Shown here: positions 44,562-53,601 of the stretch, piece after piece
How the letters are laid out: each line of letters begins with the position of its first letter
How positions within the stretch are numbered: the first letter of the stretch is position 1
NCBI RefSeq assembly: GCF_030915505.1
Contig: NZ_CP133265.1
Location: 1,302,001 to 1,366,000, forward strand
DNA: 64,000 bases
From: Neobacillus sp. OS1-2
Lineage (GTDB): Bacteria; Bacillota; Bacilli; Bacillales; Cytobacillaceae
Direction: 5' to 3'
Program-made: the position numbers and the translations under genes
Notes under the pieces: model-generated
The model's database searches: none
Told to the model about the DNA's origin: nothing
What the model saw: the letters and a program-made list of their open reading frames with translations, nothing else

Positions 44562-45392
44562 ATGGTGAAAAAACAATTAATAATGGAAAAATCGCTGGAG
44601 CTTTTTGCTAAGCAAGGGTTTGAAGCAACATCCGTTCAGCAGATAACAGAACATTGCGGGATTTCCAAAGGGGCCTTTTACTTATCCTTCAAGTCAAAGG
44701 ACGAATTGATCATCGCCTTAATCGACCAATTTATGATGCAAATCATTGCTGATATTGACTATATAGTCAGAAATACAGAAGACAGTCAACTTTTATATCA
44801 ATTTTATTATGCCATTTATTATGCCTTTCAAAAGCATTCTGATTTTGCCAAAGTTCTCATGAAAGAGCATTCGCAAACATTTAACAAAGATCTGATTCTA
44901 AAAATGCAATACTACGACAAACTTCTTGAAAGCAATATCTTACTGCTGGTTGAACGTTTATACGCTGAAGAGGTCGAAGAGACAAAATATGATTTAATGT
45001 ATTGTATTAAGGGATTCATGAATATGTATTCGCAGTTATTTGTGTTCTATAATGTGCCATTGGATTTACAGGTATTGTCGGAGTCGCTTGTGGAAAAAAC
45101 ATCCTTACTAGCTCACCATATGACTATCCCCTTTGTTACAAAAGAGCTCGGCCAAATGTTTAAGCAGCCCATGCAGGAAGAAGGAACGAAAGAACAGCTC
45201 GGTATAATAATGGAGCAAAAGATCGAAGAAATGGAAGAGTCTATTGAAAAGGAGTCCTTACTCCTGCTGCGGCAAGAGCTGTTGGATCCTTCGCAGCCGC
45301 CTGCGGTTGTGAAAGGCTTAATCGAGAATATTCGTAAACACCCCCATTGTAAATGGATCTCTTTCTTGCTTCGGCAATATTTTGGATTTTAA
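44562..45392 (+). CDS. TetR-family repressor (YerO-like)
   Basis: A 276-residue regulator, longer than the usual 190-220. Seen: the TetR helix-turn-helix at residues about 10-50 (IMEKSLELFAKQGFEATSVQQITEHCGISKGAFYLSFKSKDEL), then an all-helical ligand domain and a charged tail (about 205-275). AGGAG precedes ATG 44562. Divergent from the RND exporter, which it presumably represses until a ligand such as a lipopeptide appears. Equivalent in place to B. subtilis YerO beside SwrC. Confidence 0.88.
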   Translation: MVKKQLIMEKSLELFAKQGFEATSVQQITEHCGISKGAFYLSFKSKDELIIALIDQFMMQIIADIDYIVRNTEDSQLLYQFYYAIYYAFQKHSDFAKVLMKEHSQTFNKDLILKMQYYDKLLESNILLLVERLYAEEVEETKYDLMYCIKGFMNMYSQLFVFYNVPLDLQVLSESLVEKTSLLAHHMTIPFVTKELGQMFKQPMQEEGTKEQLGIIMEQKIEEMEESIEKESLLLLRQELLDPSQPPAVVKGLIENIRKHPHCKWISFLLRQYFGF

Positions 45393-45403
45393 AAATGAAT
45401 CGA

Positions 45404-45440
45404 CCGGTTTCATGTGGAAGCCGGCCTTATTCGATTTTTC
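45404..45440. terminator. Terminator between the TetR gene and kynU
   Basis: CCGGTTTC (45404-45411) pairs with GGAAGCCGG (45416-45424) with one wobble, followed by ATTTTT on the plus strand. Confidence 0.65.
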
Positions 45441-45469
45441 CTATGATTGGTGATTTCCTATCTTCCAAT

Positions 45470-46753
45470 TTAGGCGATAATTTCCCGTTCATTTTTATAT
45501 TTTTCATATTGTTTTTCGATGATGATTTTTTTGAGAGTTTGAACGACCTCCCATACCTCAGTGTAGGACGTATATAGGGCCACCGGGGCAAGGCGAATGA
45601 TGTTAGGTGCCCGGAAATCAGGAATAATGCCATTTTCCTTCAAGGACTTACAAATTCGGGCAGCTTCACGATGCTCAAGGCCTACATGTCCGCCGCGGCG
45701 CGCATCCTCTCTTGGTGTCCCAATAAAAAAGCTCATACCCGCTAATTCATGATCGATTACATCCATTAAATACTGAGTGATTTTAAGCGATTTTTCACGG
45801 ATATTCTGAATGCCTGCCTCTGTAATCATTTCCAACGACCCGATTAATGGCGCCATGCTAAGAATATGTGGTGTACCAATTTGGAACGCCCCTGCCGAGT
45901 GAGCTGGTGTTAGGGTATGCTCCATGTCGAATTGTTTGTCTTTATTCGAACTAAACCAGCCGGCAAGACCAGGCATTTTTCCAAAATGCTTGCGATTCAC
46001 AAATATACCGCCCACCCCGCCAGGTCCGCCGTTTACATATTTATAATTGCACCAAAACGCGAAATCAACCTCCCATTTGCTGAAGAAATGAGGAACCGAA
46101 CCAACGGAGTGACAGCCGTCAAAACCGATTAAAATCCCTCGTTTATGCGCCTCTTTCGTTAATCGTTTCATGTCTATTATTTGACCGCTGCGATACAGCA
46201 CTGTCGGCAGGACGATCAGCGCAATCTCATCGTTCATCGCATCGATCATGTCATCTTCTTCTATAAAGCGACCATCGCGGCTTTTCACACGGACGAGATG
46301 TGTATTCGGATCGTAGCCATGAATCTTTAGCTGGCTTTGTAATGCATAAATATCTGATGGAAATGTGAGTTCATCCGCTAGGATTTTTGTGCGCTTCCCT
46401 TCCGGCTTGTAGAAAGTAGAGACAAGCTGGTGCAAATTAACTGTGGTAGAACCCGTGACAATGACCTCTTCAGCGGAAGCCCCAACTAACGGTGCCAGCT
46501 TTTCTCCCAGCTGCTCCGCCATAAAGAACCATGGATGGTTCCCCTTTGTCCAGCCATCAATCCCATATTGCTTCCAATCCTCTAAGGATTCTAAGAGCGT
46601 TTTTTCAGCCCTCCTCGAAAGAAGTCCTAAGGAGTTCCCATCCATATAAATCATACCTGGCTTTAAATAAAACTCCTCACGAAAACGTGAAAGAGGATCC
46701 TCTTGATCTAATTGTTTTGCAAAATCTGCTGTTGGTAAGAAATTTGCCTCCAT
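45470..46753 (-). CDS. kynU: Kynureninase
   Basis: A 427-residue PLP enzyme cutting kynurenine to anthranilate and alanine. Seen: [28 protein letters not shown], the PLP-phosphate site [23 protein letters not shown], the Schiff-base lysine in [13 protein letters not shown] (about Lys238), and [14 protein letters not shown]. The start ATG follows AAAGGAGG. It stands alone: the usual partners, tryptophan dioxygenase KynA and formamidase KynB, are not in the window. A GGTGCCTGACACC palindrome lies about 20 bases upstream of the start. Confidence 0.94.
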   Translation of the reverse strand: MEANFLPTADFAKQLDQEDPLSRFREEFYLKPGMIYMDGNSLGLLSRRAEKTLLESLEDWKQYGIDGWTKGNHPWFFMAEQLGEKLAPLVGASAEEVIVTGSTTVNLHQLVSTFYKPEGKRTKILADELTFPSDIYALQSQLKIHGYDPNTHLVRVKSRDGRFIEEDDMIDAMNDEIALIVLPTVLYRSGQIIDMKRLTKEAHKRGILIGFDGCHSVGSVPHFFSKWEVDFAFWCNYKYVNGGPGGVGGIFVNRKHFGKMPGLAGWFSSNKDKQFDMEHTLTPAHSAGAFQIGTPHILSMAPLIGSLEMITEAGIQNIREKSLKITQYLMDVIDHELAGMSFFIGTPREDARRGGHVGLEHREAARICKSLKENGIIPDFRAPNIIRLAPVALYTSYTEVWEVVQTLKKIIIEKQYEKYKNEREIIA

Positions 46754-46774
46754 CGTAGTCCTCCTTTCCTAAAG

Positions 46775-46799
46775 CTAAATGGTGCCTGACACCATTTAG
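46775..46799. repeat. GGTGCCTGACACC palindrome, kynU leader copy
   Basis: CTAAATGGTG (46775-46784), loop CCTGA, CACCATTTAG (46790-46799): a perfect 10-base stem. One of four related copies in the window. Confidence 0.8.
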
Positions 46800-46974
46800 G
46801 ATATTATTCCTTTGCATATATGTTAAAAGATTTTTACCTATGACGAAAGAATAATCAGTTGCAAATCACGAAACTTAACAGAAGTTCCCACATATGATAG
46901 TGATAATACCAATCTATTCATTTCTTCACTATGCCTGTAATTTTCCCCGAGTATAATGAAACGGAGGGTTTTTC

Positions 46975-47457
46975 ATGAAAAGGTGGTTACCTGTTTTTTC
47001 TGTTGGTCTTTTATTCCTCTTAAGCGGCTGTTCTTACCTAAACAATACGTACGACACACTTGATTACGTAAACGATGCCAAAGATTATTTAGACAACGTC
47101 GTAACTTTCGCCGATGAAACCTCAGTCCTCCTACAGCAGGCTGTAGACGACCCTCAAGCAGCAGATGAACTTCAGACAACCCTTCAACAAATGAAGGATG
47201 ACGCAGAATCCTTCGATACCTTGGACGTACCAGAAACAGTCGCTGCTTTCCATCACGAGCTCATGGAACAAAACAATCTATTGTCAGACCAAATTGACAT
47301 GTACCTACATCACATAAAAGACGGCAAACTTGACCCTTCCTTCCTTGAAAACAGCGAACTCCTTCAGCCCATCCAAGAAATCACCAACACCATCAAACAA
47401 CTCAATCGACTAGGCACCCAGGTAAAGGAAACGCTCAACGCTTCACATGGTGCCTGA
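46975..47457 (+). CDS. Small lipoprotein (DUF6376-like)
   Basis: A 160-residue secreted lipoprotein with signal peptide and lipobox LLSGC (Cys19). The mature part is polar and helical, with YDTLDYVNDAKDYLDNVVTFA and several heptad-like stretches; it resembles the Bacillus DUF6376 family of unknown function. GGAGGG precedes the ATG; TATAAT at 46953-46958 may be the -10. The last codons and the TGA stop lie inside a GGTGCCTGACACC palindrome, and a second copy lies about 190 bases upstream of the start. Convergent with metQ. Confidence 0.8.
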   Translation: MKRWLPVFSVGLLFLLSGCSYLNNTYDTLDYVNDAKDYLDNVVTFADETSVLLQQAVDDPQAADELQTTLQQMKDDAESFDTLDVPETVAAFHHELMEQNNLLSDQIDMYLHHIKDGKLDPSFLENSELLQPIQEITNTIKQLNRLGTQVKETLNASHGA

Positions 47458-47463
47458 CACCAT
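47447..47463. repeat. GGTGCCTGACACC palindrome carrying a stop codon
   Basis: ATGGTG-CCTGA-CACCAT. Bases 47455-47457 (TGA) are the stop codon of the lipoprotein gene, so the repeat supplies its last three codons. Confidence 0.8.
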
Positions 47464-47501
47464 TACTAACATATACACTGGATTTACGATTACTATAGAT
47501 G

Positions 47502-47532
47502 AAAAGCTCCTCTCATGATGAGAAGAGCTTTT
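47502..47532. terminator. Bidirectional terminator between the lipoprotein gene and metQ
   Basis: AAAAGCTC-c-TCTCAT pairs with ATGAGA-a-GAGCTTTT around a single central base; A and T runs serve both directions. Confidence 0.8.
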
Positions 47533-47570
47533 ATCGTTTGGTATTCAATAAGAATAAGGGATTGTCTTTA

Positions 47571-48404
47571 TTATTTCATCCAGTCCGGTTTTCCAAATCC
47601 TTTGAATTGGTCGTCGATGATTTTTTCAAACTCTGCCGATTCGACAACGGCTTTAATATCCTTTGCCAGCTGGGTATCTTTATTTTCTGTTTTGACAGCA
47701 ACGACATTGCGGTATGGATTAAGCATATTTTCAAGCGCTATTGCGTCAAGCAAGTCCATCTTAGCAGCCAGGGCGAAGTTTCCAGGAACAGCAGCTAAAT
47801 CGGCACTGTCAACAGAACGAGGCAGTTGACCTGCTTCAATCGGCTGGAATTTCAAGTTTTTCTTGTTTTCCGTAATGTCCTTCTCTGATACAGTAATCGG
47901 ATCGGCTTTTTCATTGATTGTAATCAAACCTTCATCGCGGAGAGTATTCAACGCGCGGGCCGCATTCGTTGGGTCATTCGGTAGGGTCACCGTTGACCCA
48001 TCCTTTACTTCATCTAATGATTTATACTTTTTTGAAAAAATCCCCATTGGTGCTGTTGGAACCGAAATCAAAGGAGATAAATCCATGTTATTTTCTTTCG
48101 CAAAACTTGCCAGGTAGATTGAGTTTTGGAATAGGTTGGCTTGAATATCGCCATTATCTAATGCCTTGTCTGGTTGGATATAATCACTAAACTCGACAAC
48201 CTCCACTTTATAGCCCTTTTTCTCTAATCCTGGTACAATTGCTTTCTTCAACATATCACTATACGGACCAGCAGTGGCCCCTAATTTAATATCCTTCGAT
48301 TTGGCACTTGCCTTGTCCTTGCTTTCGGAACTGCCGCCGCAAGCCGCTAACGCTCCAACGACTAAAAGTAAAACCATTGCTAAAAACCATTTTTTCATCA
48401 TCAT
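47571..48404 (-). CDS. metQ: Methionine-binding lipoprotein
   Basis: A 277-residue NlpA/MetQ-family substrate-binding lipoprotein, lipid-anchored at Cys22 (LAAC). Seen: IKLGATAGPYSDMLKKAIVPGLEKKGYKVEVVEFSDY, NLFQNSIYLASF, TVTLPNDPTNAARAL and GNFALAAKMDLLDAI. It captures L- or D-methionine for MetNI. Last of the metN-metI-metQ operon under an S-box riboswitch; 11 bases after metI. Confidence 0.93.
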   Translation of the reverse strand: MMMKKWFLAMVLLLVVGALAACGGSSESKDKASAKSKDIKLGATAGPYSDMLKKAIVPGLEKKGYKVEVVEFSDYIQPDKALDNGDIQANLFQNSIYLASFAKENNMDLSPLISVPTAPMGIFSKKYKSLDEVKDGSTVTLPNDPTNAARALNTLRDEGLITINEKADPITVSEKDITENKKNLKFQPIEAGQLPRSVDSADLAAVPGNFALAAKMDLLDAIALENMLNPYRNVVAVKTENKDTQLAKDIKAVVESAEFEKIIDDQFKGFGKPDWMK

Positions 48405-48415
48405 TTCCTTCTTTC

Positions 48416-49090
48416 CTATTTTCTTTTATCGACAGCTTTGGCAATAAAATCCCCAAGAAGCTGAACAAACTGAACTAAGACAATTAATATGACAACAGTG
48501 GCAATCATGATAGTGTTGTCATAGCGATAGTAGCCAAAACGAATCGCTAAGTCCCCGATTCCGCCGCCGCCGACTGTGCCGGCCATTGCCGAAAAGCCAA
48601 TTAAACTAATGAGGGTCAACGTAATTCCGGAGATAATCCCCGACCTTGCCTCAAGGAGCAGGACATCTTTAATGATCATCCATGGGGTAGCACCGGCAGC
48701 AATTGCCGCTTCAATGACGCCCTTATCAATCTCCCGTAACGCTGTCTCAACAATTCGGGCAAAAAAAGGAATGGCTGCCACGGATAGTGAAACACTTGCC
48801 GCGGTTGGTCCAATCGTTGTTCCAACGATAAGGTTCGTTAGCGGAATTAACGCAACCAACAGGATAATAAACGGAATCGATCGGATTAAATTGACGAGAA
48901 AGCCCATGCAAACCTGGACTGCACCATTTTGCAAAAACAAGCCTTTATCAGTGACATATAAGAGAATCCCCACAGGCAAACCGATGATAATCGCAATCGC
49001 CAGTGAAATAGCAATCATATAAATCGTCTGTAAAAAGGCTGTATTGATATCGGGAATCAGTTCGATCAGATGATTGAAATCAATACCCAT
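48416..49090 (-). CDS. metI: Methionine ABC transporter permease
   Basis: A 224-residue membrane permease. Seen: five hydrophobic helices and the EAA loop IEAAIAAGATPWMIIKDVLLLEARSG. The open frame extends to 49165, but GGAGGTG lies just upstream of ATG 49090, giving the normal family length and an 11-base overlap with metN. Confidence 0.92.
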   Translation of the reverse strand: MGIDFNHLIELIPDINTAFLQTIYMIAISLAIAIIIGLPVGILLYVTDKGLFLQNGAVQVCMGFLVNLIRSIPFIILLVALIPLTNLIVGTTIGPTAASVSLSVAAIPFFARIVETALREIDKGVIEAAIAAGATPWMIIKDVLLLEARSGIISGITLTLISLIGFSAMAGTVGGGGIGDLAIRFGYYRYDNTIMIATVVILIVLVQFVQLLGDFIAKAVDKRK

Positions 49091-50093
49091 CACGTAACAC
49101 CTCCACTTGCGCTGCACGGTCCTCGATATACCGAAGTGCCGTACGTACTTCCTCCTTCTGACCATTCAGTTCCATAATAAAGATACCAAGCGGCAATTCC
49201 TGAATGTACTCAATCGAACCATGAAGGAAGTTCCCTTTTACCTTAAATTGCTGCAGCATATCGGAAATAACGCCCTCGCCTGCGACTTTTCCTTTGAAGG
49301 TCACTTTAATGATAGGACCCTGGCAATTTTTTAAAATAGCCTCCGGAACATCAAAGGAAACAACACTTTCGATAAACTCTTTTGTCAGTGCAGCCTGAGG
49401 GCTGGCAAATAAGTCATAAACCGGTCCCTCTTCAATGACCCGTCCCTCTTGCATAATCGCCATCCGGTGGCAAATTTCCTTAACCACATTCATCTCATGG
49501 GTAATTAAGACAATGGTGATATCGAGTTCTTTATTGATTTTTTTCAATAGAGTCAAAATCGATTTAGTTGTCGTTGGATCTAGTGCAGAAGTGGCTTCAT
49601 CACACAAGAGCACCTTGGGGTTATTGGCAAGTGCCCGCGCAATTCCCACCCGTTGTTTTTGCCCGCCGCTCAATTGCGCCGGATACACATCCCGTTTATC
49701 CGTCAATCCTACGGTTGCAAGCAGTTCTTCGACCCGTTCTTTGATTTCACTCTTCGGATAGTTGGCAGCCTTCAGGGAAAAAGCAATATTCTCAAACACG
49801 GTTTTTTGACTGATTAAATAAAAGTGTTGAAAAATCATCCCGATTTTTAACCTTGCTAAGCGAAGCTTCTCGCCTTTTAATGAGGTAAGGTCAGTTCCAT
49901 CGACGGTAATAGCGCCTGTAGTAGGCCGCTCTAGCAAATTGATACAACGCAAGAGCGAACTTTTTCCGGCACCGGAATAGCCGACTATCCCGTAAATTTC
50001 GCCTTTTTGAATGGTTAATGATACCGCATCGACACCCTTAACCGTGCCATGCTTTGTTTTGTAAATCTTTGTAAGATTCTGAATTTCAATCAT
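49080..50093 (-). CDS. metN: Methionine ABC transporter ATP-binding protein
   Basis: A 337-residue ATPase. Seen: Walker A GYSGAGKSS, VFQHFYLISQ-like Q-loop region, signature LSGGQKQRVGIARALA, Walker B VLLCDEATSALDP, H-loop in ITHEMNVV, and a C-terminal NIL domain (about residues 260-337) that binds methionine and causes transinhibition in known MetN proteins. First gene of the operon, downstream of the S-box leader. Confidence 0.94.
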   Translation of the reverse strand: MIEIQNLTKIYKTKHGTVKGVDAVSLTIQKGEIYGIVGYSGAGKSSLLRCINLLERPTTGAITVDGTDLTSLKGEKLRLARLKIGMIFQHFYLISQKTVFENIAFSLKAANYPKSEIKERVEELLATVGLTDKRDVYPAQLSGGQKQRVGIARALANNPKVLLCDEATSALDPTTTKSILTLLKKINKELDITIVLITHEMNVVKEICHRMAIMQEGRVIEEGPVYDLFASPQAALTKEFIESVVSFDVPEAILKNCQGPIIKVTFKGKVAGEGVISDMLQQFKVKGNFLHGSIEYIQELPLGIFIMELNGQKEEVRTALRYIEDRAAQVEVLRDGY

Positions 50094-50134
50094 AGGATGA
50101 CCTCTTTTTCAAAAGATTAGAAAGTATAAGATTT

Positions 50135-50164
50135 TCGACTTTGAGAATTGTCCAGCTCCAGCGC
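50135..50164 (-). repeat. Fragment of the structured dispersed repeat
   Basis: Bases 50135-50159 are the exact reverse complement of 34102-34126 (the right end of copy B), followed by AGCGC. The rest of the element is absent. It lies between the S-box terminator and metN. Confidence 0.7.
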
Positions 50165-50199
50165 ACTTGGGCATTTCTTATTGTCATTATTTTTTAGAA

Positions 50200-50358
50200 A
50201 TAATAAAATGCCCCTTTCACCTGAAAGGGGCATCGAAATACAAAGAAATATTTCGACTTATCTTTCAGAATGAAGGTCATTCTGCAGGAATTGGCACCTT
50301 CCCGAAGTGGGGGTTGCCGGACGTCATAGGGCCTAGTCCCTCGGTCGCTCTCGATAAG
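50200..50358 (-). promoter_or_regulatory. SAM-I (S-box) riboswitch with terminator for metNIQ
   Basis: Minus strand: P1 strand CTTATCGAGAG (50358-50348), the core GAGGGACTAGGCCCTATGA, CCGGCAACC, GGTGCCAATTCCTGCAG, and the closing GATAAG (50262-50257). These are the hallmark S-box blocks in order. A terminator follows: GCCCCTTTCA-GG-TGAAAGGGGC (50231-50210) and a T-rich tract. With SAM bound the terminator forms and metNIQ is off. Confidence 0.94.
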
Positions 50359-50498
50359 TTAAATTGAGTTTAGTAAGATAGTTTAGATATTACTCATCTA
50401 TGTTTATTTTGTCAATCATCAGAAAATAGTATTCTACTGCAATAAAACGCTTCCATTCCTGTTATATCAATCTACAAAGTGGGTTTTAAAAACTTTTT

Positions 50499-50531
50499 GA
50501 AGCAAAAGAACCGTCCCCTGCTTCCTTTTTT
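50499..50531 (+). terminator. Terminator-like hairpin upstream of the T7SS cassette
   Basis: GAAGCA (50499-50504) pairs with TGCTTC (50519-50524), followed by CTTTTTT. The loop holds GAACCGTCCCC. The rest of 50359-50673 shows only the cassette promoter and no gene. Confidence 0.45.
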
Positions 50532-50569
50532 GAATACTCATCCTAAAGCACCATTTTGTTATTGACCCC

Positions 50570-50598
50570 GTGACAAAAGGGTGTAGTTTTCTTATAAT
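50570..50598 (+). promoter_or_regulatory. Promoter of the T7SS-type cassette
   Basis: GTGACA (50570-50575), 17 bases and TATAAT (50593-50598) form a good vegetative-type promoter about 75 bases before the first gene. Confidence 0.6.
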
Positions 50599-50673
50599 CT
50601 TGATAGTTCCATCTTTTACCACCATTTAAATAAATTACGTAGCGGTTTTTTTAATTAATCGAGAGGTGACCAT

Positions 50674-50961
50674 ATGGGATTTGATGTTGACCAGGCTGTC
50701 TCACAGGCGAGAAGGTTAAGCCAATATGCAGATAAACTGCAAGATATAAAAAAGAGCATGGAAACCTATAAAGGCAATTTAACTGTCCATTGGCAGGCAA
50801 CGGAAGCAACGTACATAAACAATGCGATTGACCATCTTAGTAAGAAGTTTTATTCAATATCGCAAACGCTAGATGAGATTGGTGAAGATATTGCCCGCAC
50901 TACACATGAAATTAGAAATGAAGAAATAGCGAAAGAAAAGGCGGCTGCAAAATCACTATAA
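50674..50961 (+). CDS. WXG100/LXG-partner-like small helical protein
   Basis: A 95-residue, signal-less helical protein. Seen: a helix, a central turn with a tryptophan (LTVHWQATEATYI, Trp about 39), and a second charged helix ending in lysine- and alanine-rich sequence. This is the WXG100-like hairpin layout of ESX substrates and of the Lap partner proteins that escort LXG toxins to the type VII secretion system. GAGAGGTGACCAT gives a good ribosome site. It is the first gene of a five-gene unit. Which precise family it belongs to cannot be told without a profile search. Confidence 0.7.
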   Translation: MGFDVDQAVSQARRLSQYADKLQDIKKSMETYKGNLTVHWQATEATYINNAIDHLSKKFYSISQTLDEIGEDIARTTHEIRNEEIAKEKAAAKSL

Positions 50962-51040
50962 GAGGTAATTAGCTGGACGAATGGTGCAATATATTTCTCG
51001 GTACCACAAAATACATGATTTACTTAGAGAGGGGATTTCT

Positions 51041-52120
51041 TTGGATCAAATCAAAATAAACGTAAGTACGATAAAAGGGTATCAAAGCAATTTAGAAAGA
51101 GATAAATCAAGTATTTCAGATGTTAAACAAAGTGTGTCCTCATTAAGGAATCAAATCAGCAGTAAAATCCTGTCCCGAAGATCTATTGGGCAAAAACTGA
51201 ACACAATTGTTCAGGATATTCAAGACGCTGAAAGTCAATTAAACAAACTGAAGTCCTTCATGGAGGAATCGATTAACCAATACATATCAGCTGAAAGAAA
51301 AGTAGATGGCAAGGCTGCAGCTTTGCTCGGGATCGATCGTGTCATTATGGACAGTCAAAAGGGCGGTGCTGCTGCCAGGCAGAAACATGTGTCTAAATCT
51401 GATAGTCAATGGGAACAATGGCGTAACGGCATTATTGAAGCCCTTACAAATGATGAAGGCGGACTAGCCAGCGAGCTGCTTTTAGGAGGCTTCTCCGCTT
51501 CCTTAGTCTCGAAATATTACAAGATGCCAAAGTTTTTTAAGGACGGTAGATACCTCAAGGTTTTGAATAGTGAATTCTATAAAGGCGGCGAGGGACTAGC
51601 GAGAAGATACACGATAGAAAACGTCAAAAACGGCAGATATCCCAATGTGTCAAAGCTAGTAAATATAGATAAAGGTTTAAAAATTGCTGGGAAGGTAGGA
51701 GTGGCAGGAGCATTAATCACCGGCGCTGCTCAAGTGTATAAAGAACTCACAACAGATACTTCTGTGTCAACAAAAAGAAAAGTGATCAACGCTGGGGTGA
51801 AAGGTGCAGAAGTGGCTGCTGTAGCAGTTGTTGGGGCAAAATTCGGGGCTGCAATCGGGACGGTCATTGCACCGGGAGTTGGGACAGCCGTTGGTGCTGT
51901 CGTTGGTGCCGGAGTTGCAGCCATTAGTTCCTATGTCATCGACAAGGGTTTAAATTTAAACATATGGGGTTCTGGGAAAAATAAAAAGTCAACATTGGAT
52001 GTCATTGGGGATGGCGTTGAAATAGGGGTTGATGCCGTTGGAAATGCAGCCAAAGGTGCATCAAGGTGGTTCGGGAATTTATTCAAGGATAAACCAAAGC
52101 CAGTAACAGGTGCAGGCTAG
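51041..52120 (+). CDS. Putative type VII secretion effector with glycine-zipper C-terminus
   Basis: About 359 residues (from TTG 51041, which follows GAGAGGGG by 6 bases; ATG 50981 gives 379 but lacks a good ribosome site). Seen: an N-terminal helical, coiled-coil-prone region (IKINVSTIKGYQSNLERD to about residue 90) like LXG/YwqI-type targeting domains; a middle part with LASELLLGGFSASLVSKYY; then a long hydrophobic Gly/Ala-rich stretch (GAKFGAAIGTVIAPG, GTAVGAVVGAGVAAI) with GxxxG spacing, and a basic tail. Known family fact: some LXG toxins such as streptococcal TelE form pores through glycine-zipper segments. Inference: a secreted pore-forming toxin. No catalytic motif is seen. Confidence 0.65.
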   Translation: MDQIKINVSTIKGYQSNLERDKSSISDVKQSVSSLRNQISSKILSRRSIGQKLNTIVQDIQDAESQLNKLKSFMEESINQYISAERKVDGKAAALLGIDRVIMDSQKGGAAARQKHVSKSDSQWEQWRNGIIEALTNDEGGLASELLLGGFSASLVSKYYKMPKFFKDGRYLKVLNSEFYKGGEGLARRYTIENVKNGRYPNVSKLVNIDKGLKIAGKVGVAGALITGAAQVYKELTTDTSVSTKRKVINAGVKGAEVAAVAVVGAKFGAAIGTVIAPGVGTAVGAVVGAGVAAISSYVIDKGLNLNIWGSGKNKKSTLDVIGDGVEIGVDAVGNAAKGASRWFGNLFKDKPKPVTGAG

Positions 52121-52155
52121 TAATGGTTCGTAACCACCAGTAAGGAGTGAAGAAA

Positions 52156-52908
52156 ATGGTTTATAATTTTTCAAAATATGATATAGGTTTTCTAAGTCTT
52201 ATTTTTCATCATCCATTACCATTAATTGTAGATGATCCATTCAATGATAGGACAAAGGTTCAGATCCAAAATGAATGGCAGCTATTTACCGAAAGCTTTC
52301 GTTCAAAAGGACTTCTTCGTACAGATGTACTTGGAAATGTTATTTTGGATACTAGTCTTATAGAATCATTAGTATCCATGTTTGGTGCCGACACCATGAT
52401 CTCAATTATTCAAGAAGAAGAGATTCAGTCCGTCTTTTATTTACATGGAGAGGATAGGTCACTATTAAAAAAAGAGGATATTGGTTTTTCTCTTAAACAC
52501 TTTGAGGGCGAGGAAGATTTTTCCCATGACTTTTTAGCCAACATGAGTATGGAAATGGCCGCCTCACCACCCCCTTTTGAATACTTTTCACTTCAACTCC
52601 CTACTAGTCAATTTGATACTCTTCTTGGTTGGTATAACAACAGTGAAATTGCCAAAATCAGCGATCTTTGCACCATTAAACAAGTAAGCTTCGAGACTTG
52701 TATTTCTTTATTAAATTCAGCCCATCAACATGAAGGTCTATCCGTTCTCACGGAGAGAATAGGCGGGACTGGAACGATCATCACGAAAATAGTTAATGAT
52801 TCCGGTATACTTACACTGGTTAAAATGATTTACACGGAAGAAAAGGAAATGACCGCATTACTTCAATGTCCTCCTAACAAATTAATTAAGACAATACTAG
52901 CGTTTTAG
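52156..52908 (+). CDS. Uncharacterised cytoplasmic protein, possibly an EspG-like chaperone
   Basis: A 250-residue soluble protein with no signal peptide or membrane segment. GTG 52147 lies in the SD sequence AAGGAG, so ATG 52156 is the start. I do not recognise it firmly. The pattern of an N-terminal basic/hydrophobic strand, then NEWQLFTESFRSKGLL, a run of helices, and later strands (SVFYLHGED, TGTIITKIV) recalls EspG-type ESX secretion chaperones, and its place right after an ESX-like effector fits. It could instead be an immunity or accessory protein. Low certainty on function. Confidence 0.6.
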   Translation: MVYNFSKYDIGFLSLIFHHPLPLIVDDPFNDRTKVQIQNEWQLFTESFRSKGLLRTDVLGNVILDTSLIESLVSMFGADTMISIIQEEEIQSVFYLHGEDRSLLKKEDIGFSLKHFEGEEDFSHDFLANMSMEMAASPPPFEYFSLQLPTSQFDTLLGWYNNSEIAKISDLCTIKQVSFETCISLLNSAHQHEGLSVLTERIGGTGTIITKIVNDSGILTLVKMIYTEEKEMTALLQCPPNKLIKTILAF

Positions 52909-52923
52909 AAAGAGAGAAACCAG

Positions 52924-53601
52924 ATGAAAACAAAGCAATCAAAAACGTCTCCATCCCCAAACGATACATTTAAGAAAAATATACTTTTCATAAATGTGGT
53001 TTTATTTGCCATTACGGCTTTTTTCGCATTAGTCTGCTTTCAATATTCAAATGTTATCCCAAATCAGTCTTTACTTATTTCAGTGTATATTGTGCTATTG
53101 GTAAGTTTAGGTCTTTTTATTTATGGATTTTGGCTGCGAAATAACATAAGGCTCAACAGGCAGATGGGGATTTTCAGCTCCGTATATTGTATCCTAGTTA
53201 GCATCCTGCTTTTCTTAACCGCAAATATTTTGTATACAGCTGGTGTAGAAGAGGGAACAATTGTCGAAGAGGTTCATTACTTCTCCTTTTCATTACTAGA
53301 GTATTTGATTATTATCTCTATTTTGTCAGTACTCCTATTTATCCTCTCATCACCAAAAGTATTAAACCGGGAAATCAAAACGGCGAAGGCTTATGTTTGG
53401 GCAAGTGTCCTCGGAATTGGACTGGTCATCATGGCCTATATCATTATGATAGTGATCATGAACAAGATTTTTACCAATCCTGATTCAGTAAAGGATTCCT
53501 ATGAAATTTTAGCTGGTTCAGTTGGGTTCGGATATATCGGCTGCGCAATGATGATTGTTATACGTCGATCAAAGACGAAAGGAACGAAAAATAATGGATA
53601 A
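52924..53601 (+). CDS. Polytopic membrane protein, candidate immunity protein
   Basis: A 225-residue protein with about six hydrophobic helices (for example ILFINVVLFAITAFFALVCF, LLEYLIIISILSVLLFILSS, AYVWASVLGIGLVIMAYIIM) and a short polar, lysine-rich N-terminus. No known enzymatic motif. It follows the effector and chaperone-like genes by 15 bases and overlaps the DUF4176 gene by 8. Membrane immunity proteins are known for pore-forming LXG toxins, so this is the best immunity candidate; the assignment is by position only. Confidence 0.6.
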   Translation: MKTKQSKTSPSPNDTFKKNILFINVVLFAITAFFALVCFQYSNVIPNQSLLISVYIVLLVSLGLFIYGFWLRNNIRLNRQMGIFSSVYCILVSILLFLTANILYTAGVEEGTIVEEVHYFSFSLLEYLIIISILSVLLFILSSPKVLNREIKTAKAYVWASVLGIGLVIMAYIIMIVIMNKIFTNPDSVKDSYEILAGSVGFGYIGCAMMIVIRRSKTKGTKNNG

